A stretch of DNA of 64,000 nucleotides, from NCBI GenBank assembly GCA_021234155.1, contig JAJEKV010000005.1, forward strand, positions 18,274,089 to 18,338,088. The letters run 5' to 3'. The notes beneath the pieces were generated by a model. The model was given only the letters and a program-made list of their open reading frames with translations. It was not told where the DNA came from and searched no databases. This document shows, piece after piece, positions 45,830-57,422 of this stretch. How positions within the stretch are numbered: position 1 is the stretch's first letter; the number at the start of each line of letters is the position of its first letter. The DNA comes from Isoetes taiwanensis (taxonomy: Eukaryota > Streptophyta > Lycopodiopsida > Isoetales > Isoetaceae). Both the position numbers and the translations under genes were made by a program.

Positions 45830-46110
45830 ATAGTATGGTTATGTGTATTACAAAAGGTTATGTATACCAGTTGCATACTAGTATACCTCAATACATATAG
45901 TATGGTTATGTGTATTACAAAAGGTTATGTATACCTGATAACAATAAGATTACAATAAGATAACAATAAGAGTACAACCAGATTACAATAAGATAACAAG
46001 TACTATTATTTTACTATTACTTATATTACGGTTATGTGTATTACAAAAGGTTATGTGTACCTGTTGTATACTAACACAACCAGATTACAATAAGATAACA
46101 AGTAATATTA
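45830..46110. repeat. Tandem repeats with TATGGTTATGTGTATTAC and AGATTACAATAAGATAACAA
   Basis: TGGTTATGTGTATTACAAAA recurs near 45836, 45903 and 46029, and ACAATAAGATAACAA recurs between 45940 and 46100. No coding content. Confidence 0.85.
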
Positions 46111-46406
46111 TTCTTCTACTATTACTCAATGATCGTAACCAGCGTAGGCGCCCGCAGATCCTTTCGGATCATGAACATTTGATACTCCCCTATTCCACGG
46201 AGATGGATGATAACATCGACGGATCGTGGATAATGGCGCAGGATTGAGAGCAACAAGCAGAGGAGCCTTCAAGCCGGTATATCTCGCGCAAGACCGCTTG
46301 AAGTCCTCATGATTCATCTTGCAAGTGATAGAATCAATGCTCAAGACCGTAACACGCCATAGCTAGGCGGAGGCCAATGTTGTCAAGACTTCTCGGCAAT
46401 TTGATG

Positions 46407-46498
46407 TATATTTATACCCACCAAAATTATTGATGGTATATACCCACCAAAATTATTGATGGTATATACTCACCAAAATTATTGATAGTATATACATA
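46407..46498. repeat. Three 30-bp tandem units
   Basis: ACCAAAATTATTGATGGTAT is repeated three times with about 30-base spacing and single-base differences. Confidence 0.85.
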
Positions 46499-46544
46499 GA
46501 AATTATTGGATCATATACATGTATGGTACTCGTATAAAGGCAAT

Positions 46545-46640
46545 GAACACCAATAATTCACATCAATAATCTTACTTCACTATAAAAAGCAGCCCATCCG
46601 GTGGTAGAGCTCATTCATCTCCCATGGCTTCCTTTGCCCG
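46545..46640 (+). promoter_or_regulatory. Promoter-like segment, copy 1
   Basis: ATTCACATCAATAAT, then CACTATAAAAAGCAG (TATA box at about 46582) and CATCTCCCATGG about 45 bases further. The segment is repeated at 47175-47245, which marks it as a duplicated unit with a TATA box and a start-like ATG. Confidence 0.4.
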
Positions 46641-47174
46641 ATCGCCCGAGAACATCCGATCCTTCAGGTGCTACCTTAGCTATAATGATCTGGTGAATGC
46701 TACGCGTAAATGGTATCAAACTTGATCCATGGCCGCAAGTCCAAAGCAGATGGTCCCGATGAAAGTGCTTGCAAGAAGCTCACACTCGTGTTAAGGTCCA
46801 CCTTTATTGGCTTCCCCCGATCGAGATCTATGAGTGAATAGCATCACGTGCTTTGATGTTGATGATGAGTGAATCAGATTCGCTAAGGATATAATAATGA
46901 CATGAGTACCTAACTATGCAAGCCGCCTTTAATTTCAATGACGAAAGTGAATCATCGATGATATGTATACCGTTAAGGATATAATAATATAAGCACTTAT
47001 GATTTGTGTATCCAATAAGGATATATATAATATAAGCATAGTGAATATTAGTTGATGTATAGAATCGAAAGTACATGATAGAATCGTGACTGCATTTGTA
47101 CATGATACTTGTATACCGCATTTGAAAGTACATGATACTTGTATACGCCAATGATGGCTTATGGTCCACCCCAA

Positions 47175-47245
47175 TAATTCACATCAATAATTTTACTTCA
47201 CTATAAAAACAGCTCCATTCGGGCTAGAGGTCATTCATCTCCCAT
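47175..47245 (+). promoter_or_regulatory. Promoter-like segment, copy 2
   Basis: It repeats ATTCACATCAATAAT, CACTATAAAAACAG and CATTCATCTCCCATGG about 617 bases after copy 1. The frames that follow each ATG are short and unrelated to known proteins. Confidence 0.4.
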
Positions 47246-47639
47246 GGATTATTTGCCTTCTTCTATTCACTATATCGAGGCGATCAAGTGCTCAATGAGC
47301 CACTGATCTTGTTGGTTGCCTAGACAGCATCTTCTTCTTGATCCCTACCGCTAAGAAAAGCTTTGGGCCGAGATTCATTGCCCTCAGGCCAATTCGTGTT
47401 ATGATCCATCTGATTTGGCTCCTCGGCGCATGAGCTATGAGATATCGTGGATCACTACTACGTATCCCGAAGATGAATGAATCAATTGCTCAACATATAA
47501 GCACTTCTTCGACCATCTTATCTATGAATCATGTATGCATTTATATATTAAAGATGTAAGCAGCTATATATGATCACAAATATAGTAATGTACAAGATCT
47601 TATGTATTAAGATGAAAGATATGTATTACAAGTACAAGA

Positions 47640-49443
47640 TCTCATGTATTAAGATGAACAATGTGCTATGTCTTTCCACATGTCTATAATATATTTCGAA
47701 TTTGACTTTTGCCGCCTCTTGCCATTGGCATCCTGCATAATGAATAGCATCTAAATTTTCATACCTTGAAGGATCGGAAGGATTAGGCCGCCAACGCTTA
47801 GTCAAGCAAGCCTTTGTAGTCCCTCCAAGAGAGGCTTCCACCACGATACAAAAAATATGGCCAAAATATGTAGATTCCGGATCAAGAAAGATTCTCCCCT
47901 CGCATATCCTAACCAAGTGGCAAGTGTTATCATCTCCGTGTCTGACTAGAACAAACATACCCTTTGTCACATGTACGTGAGGATCAAACTCTTCAAGAGG
48001 CAACACCGACGGCCATCCGACGGGCCACAATAAGATGGTAAAGGTCGTGGTGACCAAGGCAGATATCGCCGACCCTCGAACAAATGCCGCTTTTGTTCTA
48101 GAGGAGCTTGTCTTGTTTGTGGCCAAAATGCATCATTTTGAGGACGCTTTGAAGCAACATCCTCCAAAGAGATAAGAAGTCGGCTCCAATACTCAACACT
48201 TGCGGTATTGCCTTGCAAACAAGCTACTTTCTTGATTCTTACATATGTCCTTCCATAGGGAGATGTATTTGTTGATGCTATCCTTCAACCCCGAAGATCT
48301 TTCAATGTTGGTCTAGGAGGAATATTTTGTGGCACACCACTTGGTATCATTGGCTGACCATGTTCATCCTCTTTCCACATTCTAACTCCTCGAGAATCTG
48401 GCTGGAAGCCACTCTTTATGTGTAGGACGATTTTGTATTGCATAACAGGCCAATCTCCCCGCCATCTTAAATTTGAAGAGCAATGGTTCAAGATGCCCAA
48501 CCAGGCGTTGGCCCTTATCGTGGATGAATCCCTTCACAAAATCCTTCCAATTTGGAACTTCATCAATAAAGTATGGAATTGGGGATTTTGCATTGCATTT
48601 GCTAAACAAGTAAAGTAGCTCGTAGTGTCAAAGCATCCCATTTAACTCATCAAGGTTGAAAAATTTCCAAATAAAGCATCAATATCATCATGGGTGTGGC
48701 CGACCATCATAAAGCCCACTTGGATCTCATCAAAGACCTTAAGCCAAGTCAAATAAGATAAGTATGAAAAAGACATACCTATTTTTGTTTTGCCCTCACA
48801 GCATTATCAAGTTGCAAATAGAGATTTCGGGAAGAGGGTTGAACACCTCAGATTCGCTTGTAGTTGAAGTATTTGGCAATACTTCTCCCATGGAAGCAAG
48901 TTTGTTCTTCAAAGGATTGATGTCCTTGATCGCTTGCATCCATTTGCACTGCAGCTTACTTCCACATAAGTCACCTATCTTGTCCTCTTGCACCAATTCC
49001 AAGTTATGCAATATTCTAGAAAGTGAACCAATGTGGAAGTTTGAATCATCTTTCCATAAATCAAGTGAAAAATGACCATAGGCACTCCACCACCATGCCC
49101 ATGAGTCAAAGCTCCTCACAAACCGCTTCTTCAAGCGATCACCTCTCCATACAGATTTTGCTAGATGATGACTTCTAGGCACTAAAGTCTTAACCCGATC
49201 CATCTTATCATGTATTATACATAGATGATTTTCGTGAGACCACTGCGGACAATGCTCTCCAATGCCAATATTGACTTCTCGCAAGAGCGCTGTTTCAGCA
49301 TATGAGCCCGACGCTGAATTGCAAGATTTCGCTCTCTCTTGTATCTTTTGTTTTTCCAGCTTTTGCTTAATTACCACGCAGATGTTGCATTTAGAGAAGG
49401 CTGTATTTTTTGCAATGCTAACATCCGAAATTCCCTTTTCCAT
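47640..49443 (-). pseudogene. DUF7869-type transposase gene, broken
   Basis: The minus-strand order fits the DUF7869 family of RNase H-like transposase-derived proteins. FSKCNICVVIKQKL (cysteine pair, about 49395) is followed by CIIHDKMDRVKT (about 49210) and AYGHFSLDLWKDDSNFHIGS (about 49070). ISICNLIML and NKNRYVF (about 48820-48780) then read through a frameshift, and FMMVGHTHDDIDALFGNFST is at about 48710-48650. RMWKEDEHGQPMIPSGVPQN follows near 48370, then a C-terminal domain with KGMFVLVRHGDDNTCHL at about 47960. The D-N and HTHDDID motifs are the likely metal-binding acidic residues. Several frameshifts and stops break it. It lies inside the nested 11.7-kb element and is the best candidate for the enzyme that moved it. 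A domesticated or unrelated function of the family cannot be excluded. Confidence 0.7.
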
Positions 49444-51202
49444 ATACTATAAAAAGAGTTCAAGGCTACAGCTTGTTCCCCGTAAGCTCTTCAACGATCG
49501 CTCCAACTTCTTTATGTATAAGCTTCTTATTAAGAATGGAAGGAAGCTTATGTGACATTTTTCTTACATCATCTCTACCTCTTTTTGTTCTATGGGGAAT
49601 ACTTTCAAAGATTCTCCCGAATGAATCTGCCTAGCACACATTCGTGGCCGCTGTAGTGGATCCGGGCTTCTAGAGCCAGATATTACCATGTTCGCCTACC
49701 TTTGCACCTCGCTTCATATCTCTTTCTCCAATTGTAAAATGTTGATCGACCGATACCTAAAGCCATGCGCCACCCCCCGCATGAATTCCATCCCCTTTGA
49801 GCACTATCCCCGCCCCTCTCCTTTCTCCGTGTAAGTCACACTCAAAGACGCGTCAAAAAATATGTAACCCTTGCATTGTATGGTTGAGATAAAAATTTTT
49901 TCTTAATTCACATACTTGATGCTTGGTAAGTTTCTTGTTGCAAGTATTTTGCAAAGCAGCTTGTCTTCATGAACTTATTGATTGAAGTTGTGGAGCATAG
50001 CCTTTCCTCTTTGCTCTTTCCCTTGGGTTGTCTTGAATCCTATGTGTGTAAGTATACTTCCTTTTTTTCGCTTGAATTGAGCCTGAATGTTGTCCTCAAA
50101 AGATTCTATTTCCATATCCTCATTTTCTTTAGCTTCTCGAGCTTGCAGATGTTGTGAGACAGCCCTTCCATCCCGCAAAGATCACATCGCTATTTTCCCA
50201 TTGTACAAGGTAATTTTTCACTGGCCGGCCTTCAAGACAAGCATGACATTTGAGATCCTCTCAGAATTAGTGCGGTGAAGGATCTTTTCCCACACAGAGC
50301 CCCACCTTTGAGTCTCCTAAAAATTCATCGCCAACAAAGATCCCGGGATCATCAAGACAATTATGGCCTCGTGATATTTACTTTCGGTCACATGCATGAA
50401 GAATGTGGCAATGCTTATCCAAGAGATCAGTTCTTGAGAAACTAGGTGGTGGTTCATCATCATCCGATGCTATCCCGCGAGGAAAACGCGGTACCTAGAT
50501 CCACCGTGAGGATCAATTTCTTCATCTCAGATCCGACATTGCCTCTACTGCATTCTACATTCGAGGTCGCTGATGGAGAAGCTAAATCAATGGCATGATA
50601 TCTTATATCTTGCCGAGGCCATTCGATGAACGCGTGCCACGCCCTCTTCAATGTTGTCACGCCATCACATGGAATCGAAGGATGTGGGTAGGCACCACGT
50701 ACCGGGTAACTTGTAATCGCTACGCTGAGTGCGCCAACATTCTTCCCATGGATGCAAGTTCTATTCACCAAGACACCCTTACCAACCACAGATATTATCG
50801 ACAAGGTTCACCATATTCTCAGGTGGCCGCCATCGCTTGAAGGAGGGAGCAAATACGCATTAATCGAAGTCCGATGATGTTGTGGAGGGACTACTAGGCA
50901 AGTTCGGGTTTCAAGATCGACGCTTCCGATGAGTAAGTTGGGGCTCCTTCACAAGATTTCACTTGATTTCGAGGCCATTCGATAAATGTCCCCACGGGCC
51001 AAAGAATGTTATCCGCCCCTCACACGGAATGGGAAGCACATGGGTGGGCACTATGGCTTCAAAGTGGACCTCCACCACCACATTGCACCATGGAATGTTC
51101 CCCGCCATGCGATGGCCTCTATGCAATTCATGTCCCCCGGCAACTACCACATCCCCATCGACAAGGTTACGCAGGGCCTTTTCCCCGTGAGAATCAATAC
51201 AC
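49444..51202. other. Interior of the nested element, includes a ~365-bp duplicated segment
   Basis: Minus-strand frames around 49975-50180 may be the N-terminal part of the transposase gene but carry no motif. Two plus-strand segments, about 50600-50840 and 50965-51190, share CGAGGCCATTCGAT, GTGGGTRGGCAC and ATCGACAAGGTT, a tandem duplication with coding-like character that I cannot name. Confidence 0.4.
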
Positions 51203-51263
51203 ATATATATATATACTTGTTAGAGACATGCAACCCTATATATATATACATATATTAGTAAAA

Positions 51264-51290
<27 letters not shown>
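51203..51290. repeat. (TA)n microsatellite
   Basis: Interrupted TATATA runs, the longest at 51266-51290. Confidence 0.9.
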
Positions 51291-51295
<5 letters not shown>

Positions 51296-51689
51296 CTTGT
51301 TGAAAGAAATTATACTTAGTAAAAAAATAGCGCTAAAAAATGTGAAATTATACGACATGAGACAAATGGGCACTGCTTCCTCCGCTGCCATTTACCTTTA
51401 AATAAATGAGCCGCCGCCATTTACCCGCGGGGTAAAAGCATGTTAGGGTGTCCTTTAAAAAGTATTATTTAGTGACCCATTTAATTGTGATAATATCTCA
51501 ATAAGGTATGTTTTAGAACCATTTTCCTGAAATAGTATTATCTTTACCTTAACTTTGAATATTACCATGTCCTTGACTTTTTATTTTGAATTTTTGTATT
51601 AGTTTTAATGAAAAGAAAAATGAGAAAGTACCTAGTTCTCAAGCCCTAGTGTATGTACTTTCCGTGTTCCAAAATTAAATGTCAATGGG

Positions 51690-51805
51690 CCATTTTAAAT
51701 GGGAACTTTCCCAATGGAGCAAACTGGCATTTCCCATTTCAAGGAAAATGGCGCAACTGCCCATTTCAAGGAAAATGGCCCATTTCAAGGAAATGGCCCA
51801 TTGAT
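51690..51805. repeat. ATGGGCCATTT/AAATGGC repeat cluster
   Basis: Repeated CCATTTCAAGGAAAATGGC units and related CCATTTTAAATGG palindromes belong to the same motif family as 53276-53470 and 55134-55262. Confidence 0.8.
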
Positions 51806-53260
51806 GTAAATGGCATCTTTATTCTAAATGCTATATCTAATAGCTAGAGTTATGGATTCCTATTACTACAAGATTCAAAGAAGACATCAATTGTTGAGAA
51901 CTTATCTACCAACAAGATAGAGAAGATCTACCCTTAAACATATTAAAATATTTAACATCCTACATCCTACATTAAACATACTAAAACATTTTACTAGAAC
52001 CTAATAGCCTCTAACCCGAGGTCATCGACGATTCGATCCGCCATATCGTAGAATGCTACCAAGAATTTGGTCAAGTCAATAATCTTGGATAAAGTCCGAC
52101 AAGCTTGGAGAATCCGGACAAGCTACTGAAAAATGAAGACGAAGCCACTAGAATGAAGCCAAGCTACCAAGAATGAAGCCGAAATTTAAGAACGAAGTCA
52201 TACCAAGAATGAAGACAAGGGCTAAGCGGCCGCAAAAGAAAGACAAGCCGCCAAGCCGGGCAACCGCCGCTATCGACTAAGGAACCAACGCCTAAGACGG
52301 AATAGAATTTTTTTTGAGAAGCTACCGCTTTGTCGCACTCAAGAGATCTCAAGCCGCTTAAATACCTACGGTAATATTGAAACGAGGACGAGGTGCATAA
52401 AATCGCGAAACCGCCGGAGTCGAAAAGTATAGTGCCTTCTAATGACCATGTCCGGCCCCGACAAAGCCAGACAAATAAAAGGCTTCATTATGAAGTGGAC
52501 GGGCTGGCAAATTCAAAGTTCAAAATACCTATGGCAAATTCAAATTTCAAATTTGAGCTGGCGCAAGGACGAGGGACACGGGCGTATAGGGCGGAATGAC
52601 TTAAACTACCTAAGATTTATAATGGCGAATCGGGCGGGAGAAACGGACGGGGGGAAAAATTCAAAAATTTTAAAATTTGTAGAGACGGATCGGCTAAGGG
52701 AAAAATCGAAATTTTCAAAATTTCGAGATCGGACGGGCGCCAAGAAATTTGAAAGAGATCGGGGCGGGTAAAATTGGTTTTTTTTCTTCCCCGACTTTTC
52801 TTTTCTTTTCTTTCGTCCAATTTTCATTTTCAATTTCATTGTTCTTTTTTTCTCCCCGCCTCCGCTTCTTCCGGCTTCCACAAATGTTTAGCGCCTAGCC
52901 TTTGCACATCTCTCTCCTATTCAACCATCTTCTCTCTCTAGCTCGTTGATCCTGAGCTTCGGAAAAAAGTGGAGTAGGATTTATACTACGGCCCCAGACT
53001 TTTATACTTTTATACAATGGCGCTAATCTTCGATCAAAATCCAGAGCCGTGCTCAAAGTTAGTATCCGTTGTTTCTTAGGTAGTGTCTTAGGTAGTCAAG
53101 TGTAGTGTCTTAGGTAACCGAAATGGGCTTGACGCCGCCCATTTCATTAGGAGAGGGTGGGTTTGTAGCAGCCTTTTCCTCCTATAGTTTGTGAAATGGC
53201 GCACCGCTACCATTTCCATAATGTCTGTTAATATTCTTTAGAAGCGACCCATAAAGAGCA
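51806..53260. other. Non-coding stretch upstream of the ParB-like gene
   Basis: It includes a purine- and then pyrimidine-rich zone (about 52600-52870) with TTTTCTTTTC runs. No supported gene. Confidence 0.4.
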
Positions 53261-53475
53261 AATGGCGCCCCATTTGCCATTTAGACTAAATGGCAATTTG
53301 CGCCATTTAGACTAAATGGCACTCGCCATTTGCTCTTTATGGGTCCCTTCGAAAACCAAATGGCGCAAATAAGCCATTTATTTAGACTAAATGGCGACCC
53401 CGCCATTTGCTCTATTATATAAAAGCATTTAGTTTATTTAGCCATTTAGACTAAATGCCATTTAGTCTAAATGCC
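53260..53475. repeat. GCCATTTAGACTAAATGGC palindrome cluster
   Basis: Perfect 19-bp palindromes lie at 53276-53294 and 53302-53320, with partial ones near 53370-53395 and 53441-53470. They end about 70 bases before the ATG of the ParB-like gene. Confidence 0.92.
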
Positions 53476-53537
53476 GCTTTGCCTGCTTTTAACTTTCTAG
53501 CACATGCCATTTCTCTCACCATGCTTACTTCTCGCAA

Positions 53538-56500
53538 ATGGCTAGTGCTACCAAGAAATGGAACGTGGTGACTTCGAGGAGCATAGTCCTCGGGCCGGAA
53601 GGTCTTGGTGTATGGAGATCGTTAGAGCCATACCCTTGACCAAGGCAAGGCGCGACCCAACCAAGGGAGACAAGAGGCGCAGAACTTTGCCTCCTTGTCA
53701 AATCGTGTATTGTGTGAAGAAGGAGCTCAACCGCGGCCCGAGATGGGCATCATTGTCAACATGAGAGAAGTCAAGAAACAAGGAAGACTTGACTTTCTTG
53801 GTTGCATGCTGGAAGATCCTACACCGGCAAAGATTGATCTCTATTGCATGGATTGGCAAAGTGCTACGAGCCCGCAATGATGGAGTCCAAAGATGAAGGA
53901 CCGCTAATCGCCGGGCCAAGAAAAAGGTTACCGCCGCCATCTTATGAGTCCGAGAGCAAGCGATATCAAAGGCACCGGTAGAGATCCTCAAAGGATTCAA
54001 GATTCTCATGAAAGGCAATGGACATGTCCAAAAACTCCGCGGTCCTACATTGTAAGAGCTAAGATCTCGTGCAACATGCCGCCAGAAGAATGGATAGCGT
54101 GATGGTCAGCCGGGAGAGATGCAGAGAAAAGGTGTAAAATTAAAAATGCCACCAAAGCCGGCAAAGGAACAAAAACAGTGGAGGTGGTGATGTACAATGG
54201 GAGACGTAACAAGAAGAAGGACGAGAAGTTGAGAAAGGGAGGGGCATAGGGATGAGAAGAGGGATGAGACCGATGCTCACAAACATGATTCTCCGCGGAA
54301 GTCCACCGAGAAGCCCGGCCGATGAGAAGCCTCACGATAGTGACCGCACTATTAGTGACAATAAGGAGGCTACAAAGCACATAAGAAATGTAGCATCCAC
54401 AGCAGATAGCACTCCAGCAAAGAGAAAGCCAGAAACCAAAGCACAGATAAGGGCAAGGAAATTACAAAAGATTGCAGATCTTGAAGTGCCCGAGGAACTA
54501 AAGATGGACCGCGGACGGAAGAAGAAGAAATGGCAAGAGGAAACACTAAAGAAAATACAAAAGCACGGGCCACATGTTCCCCCTTGGAGTCACATACACC
54601 AGAAGAATATCTATCTGGGATCTAGAAGAGGCCCCACCTAATATGACCGCCAGGGTTATTAACCCCGAGCATGTTAGGAGGCTCTGCAAATCATTTGCTG
54701 AGGATCCACACCCCAGATTCACTCCGCCAGATGTAGTGCCCTTTGATCCCGATACAAAGGAGTTGCCGAAATGGGTCACGTGAATCGACTTGATCGAAAA
54801 AAGATTTTATATTATCAATGGTAATCATTCTGGCCGCCGCCACCGTGGTGCGAAGTTGGGGACAGAGGATGCTAGAGCCGAGCTCAAAGAAGATCTATGT
54901 CTATAGAATATGCAGAGTTCTTTCTCGAGAGATCGCTGACTGACCTTCTTCAAAGTGTGGATGTGAATGATATAGTAGCAAAGACCGCCTTCAAGGAACC
55001 ATATGTGGATCAGATCCACCATCTTCGCAAGCAGCACTGTGAATGGAAGACCAGCCCCCGCCGGTAAAGGACAATCAAGAAGTGACGAAAGTACAAGGTA
55101 TGTTTACGCCTCCTTACCCCCATACATTTATCGAAATGGCGCCATTTGAAATGCTTTATTTACATTCAAAATAGCATTTGAATTGCGCCCATTTGATGTA
55201 AAATAGCCATTTGATGTAAATAGCGCTACCGCGCCATTAGATGTAAATAGCAACATTTGAAATTTAAAATCGCCAGCTCTCTTTGCAAAGACTACCTTGA
55301 AATGGCAGACAAGATTCTCGAGGGGCAAAAACACACTAAGGATGTCAATCGGTTTGTCTTCATGCCGATGATGTCTATGCACTCTTCCGCCGATGTGGAA
55401 CAAATGGAGGAAGGGAGAACTTAAGGACAACAGGGGTCAAGCTATAGTAATCAATTTTGCTAAAGACAAAGATTACTTCAAAGTGACAACTACCTTAGAT
55501 GCATGAGGGGCTTGGACTATGATGATTGTAGAAAGGTCCTCAAGAAGCTTTAAGCGGGATATATAATGCCAAAGTCACCTCGACATTACAAAGGCTTATA
55601 ATTTCTTCAAGACGGGGGCAGAACTTAAGAGTACTTGCTTACATGAAGAAGGAGATATCGCGACTTCATTGCAGATCAAATTGGCACTAAGTACAAGAAA
55701 TTCGAGGACCCAAGGAAAGCCACGCACCACTTCTCGATAAAGCACTTCGGGTTTGGGGGTATGCCACCATAAGTGGGTACAGAAGGAATACTCAAAGAGG
55801 GAGTTCATGGTAACATGCCATTCTCCTTGGCCAGGTCCATTCAAAAATCCTTCAAACAAAACGTAAAAGGCCCCGCCAAGATGGTTTGTGGAGCATGTCA
55901 CCGCCGGGGATTCCGAACTAACGCGGTAGCTTCTACCCGCCAAAGATGATATGTTTAGATGCAAGGCAGCTTACTCCCGCTTTGGAAAAGTGAGATCAGA
56001 ATCAAGGTTCTTCGATAATGTCTCACGATGATGACAGACCAAGAGACATACCGATTCTATGTTTCACAGCCGAGCATAACTTACTATTTGCCGCTGTGCT
56101 TTGAAAGACTAGAATCCGTGTCTAGAGTGTTTGTAGGAATCTATGAAGAAGAGACCGGAGCTACTGTGTGGTTCAGAATCAAAGAGCCACAAGCTCTTCT
56201 ATTTGCTACGCAGGATTTCGGCACGCACGGAGAGCCTCGATTAAGACCTGACCTTAGGCTATTTGGCGACCATCCTAGAAAGCTCCCAAGAAATTCCTCC
56301 TATTCCTAAGGAAGCCATCGGAAGTGAGGGCTATGTTATGGCTAAAAAACTCATGCAAGACAGTGTTTAAGTGGAGTTGGTGGTATGGAGGGAGAATATC
56401 CGTGCATAAACAGATTGGTCCCAAGAACTGCGTTCTACCTTGTTGATAAGCTCTCCCTCAAGGTAACATCGCACTAGATTTCTTCTCTCCGTGGAGCCTT

Positions 56501-56830
56501 CTCTAGGCATCCCTTCATGTAGGAAGAATCAGTGTGACATACGAGCATGAGTTAGGAAAGATGAAATGCGTGAGCGGCATTCCGGTAGGGTCGAGAACGC
56601 CATGTACCCTCGGCTTGACCCAAAGGCCATTGACCAACGCCAACGGGAAGTCTTGACTTTGCAAGATGGTGAATCTTTAAGGGGCAACTAAGAAGCTTCT
56701 CATAGAAAGGTGAGACGCCGCCCAAGCCGGAGCAGAAAGGTGATCAAATTGACCGCAAAGAAAATTAACCCGATGATTATGAGAAAGTCTCTCGATGAAC
56801 ACTTCGCCAATGACTATTAAAAAATTTCGT
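53538..56830 (+). pseudogene. ParB/Srx-like plus methyltransferase-like gene, intron-containing, broken
   Basis: The ATG at 53538 opens MASATKKWNVVTSRSIVLGP. After basic and acidic regions with frameshifts comes a block at 54574-55095. It includes RVINPEHVRRLCKSFAED, then FTPPDVVPFDPDTKELPKWV and YIINGNHS, a spacing and a G-N-H motif like the GHHR box of the ParB/sulfiredoxin fold, then SVDVNDIVAKTAF. A GTATGT donor follows at 55097. After an intron full of AAATGGC palindromes, exon-like blocks at 55290-55510 and 55990-56310 have unknown function (for example PSITYYLPLCFERLESVSRV). Near 56440-56490 TAFYLVDKLSLK is followed, after a frame change, by NIALDFFS, which resembles SAM-binding motif I of a methyltransferase. 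Many frameshifts and stops are present. Both assignments rest on short motifs, the ParB one being the stronger. Confidence 0.45.
55131..55262. repeat. Intronic AAATGGCGCCATTT palindromes
   Basis: A perfect AAATGGCGCCATTT at 55134-55147 is followed by AAATAGCC, TTTGATGTAAATAG and GCGCCATTAGATGTAAATAG variants, all inside the intron that starts at about 55097. Confidence 0.85.
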
Positions 56831-56914
56831 GGTTTTGAAAAATTGTATCTTATATAATATTTCTATTAATATATATATCTACATGGTCTTCGAAAATATG
56901 TGTTATCTATAGCA

Positions 56915-57110
56915 AAATGGCGGAGAGCACTATTTGCTTCTTCACGCTCACGCAAATAGCGCTACCGCACTATTTGCTCGCTTCTTAAATAGCTACTACC
57001 AAGACTATTTGCTTGCTTTCATCGTTCAAGCAAATAGCGCTACCGCACCATTTGCTTCCTTTTCACGTTAAAGCAAATATCGCGTTTGGCGCTATTTGCT
57101 TTGTGGTTAT
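56915..57110. repeat. AAATAGCGCTA palindrome variants downstream of the ParB-like gene
   Basis: GCAAATAGCGCTACCGCACT and CTATTTGCTTGCTT recur. Inverted pairs of AAATAGCGC and GCGCTATTT are frequent. Confidence 0.8.
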
Positions 57111-57422
57111 TTCTAAGCTAAAGGGAGCCGCCGCCATTTTGTTTGCTTGTCGGGCTTTTGGCAATTTAATATTTGCTTTTGTGTTTCTCGGCCGCTTTTC
57201 CTCATACTTTCCAAGTAAATGGCGCCATAGTTCTCTTTTCCCGACAACTAAAACCGCTACTGCTTTTTATATTAAATGTAGCGGTTTTGCATGATAACCG
57301 GTTTCTTTTTAAGCAAATAGTGCCATATCTAGCCATAAATGTGTGATAAAACAGGGAAGAAACTGATTTCACGAGAAATTGGAATCACGAAATTTCCAAC
57401 TTTAATGAAATTCTGCTTAATG

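Larger units (their letters stand above)
45739..57418. mobile_element. Nested 11.7-kb TIR element with DUF7869-type transposase and ParB/methyltransferase-like gene
   Basis: The left end is AAGCAGAGTTTCATTAAAG and the inverted right end is AAGCAGAATTTCATTAAAG. Both continue TTGGAA, giving a 25-bp terminal inverted repeat with one mismatch. It splits a satellite unit of the enclosing CACTA-like element and duplicates 4 bp. Inside are a decayed transposase gene (47640-49443, minus), a ParB-like/methyltransferase-like gene (53538-56830, plus), tandem repeats and palindromic AAATGGC motifs. I cannot match the combination of this terminus, a 4-bp duplication and these genes to a named superfamily. 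Confidence 0.75.
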
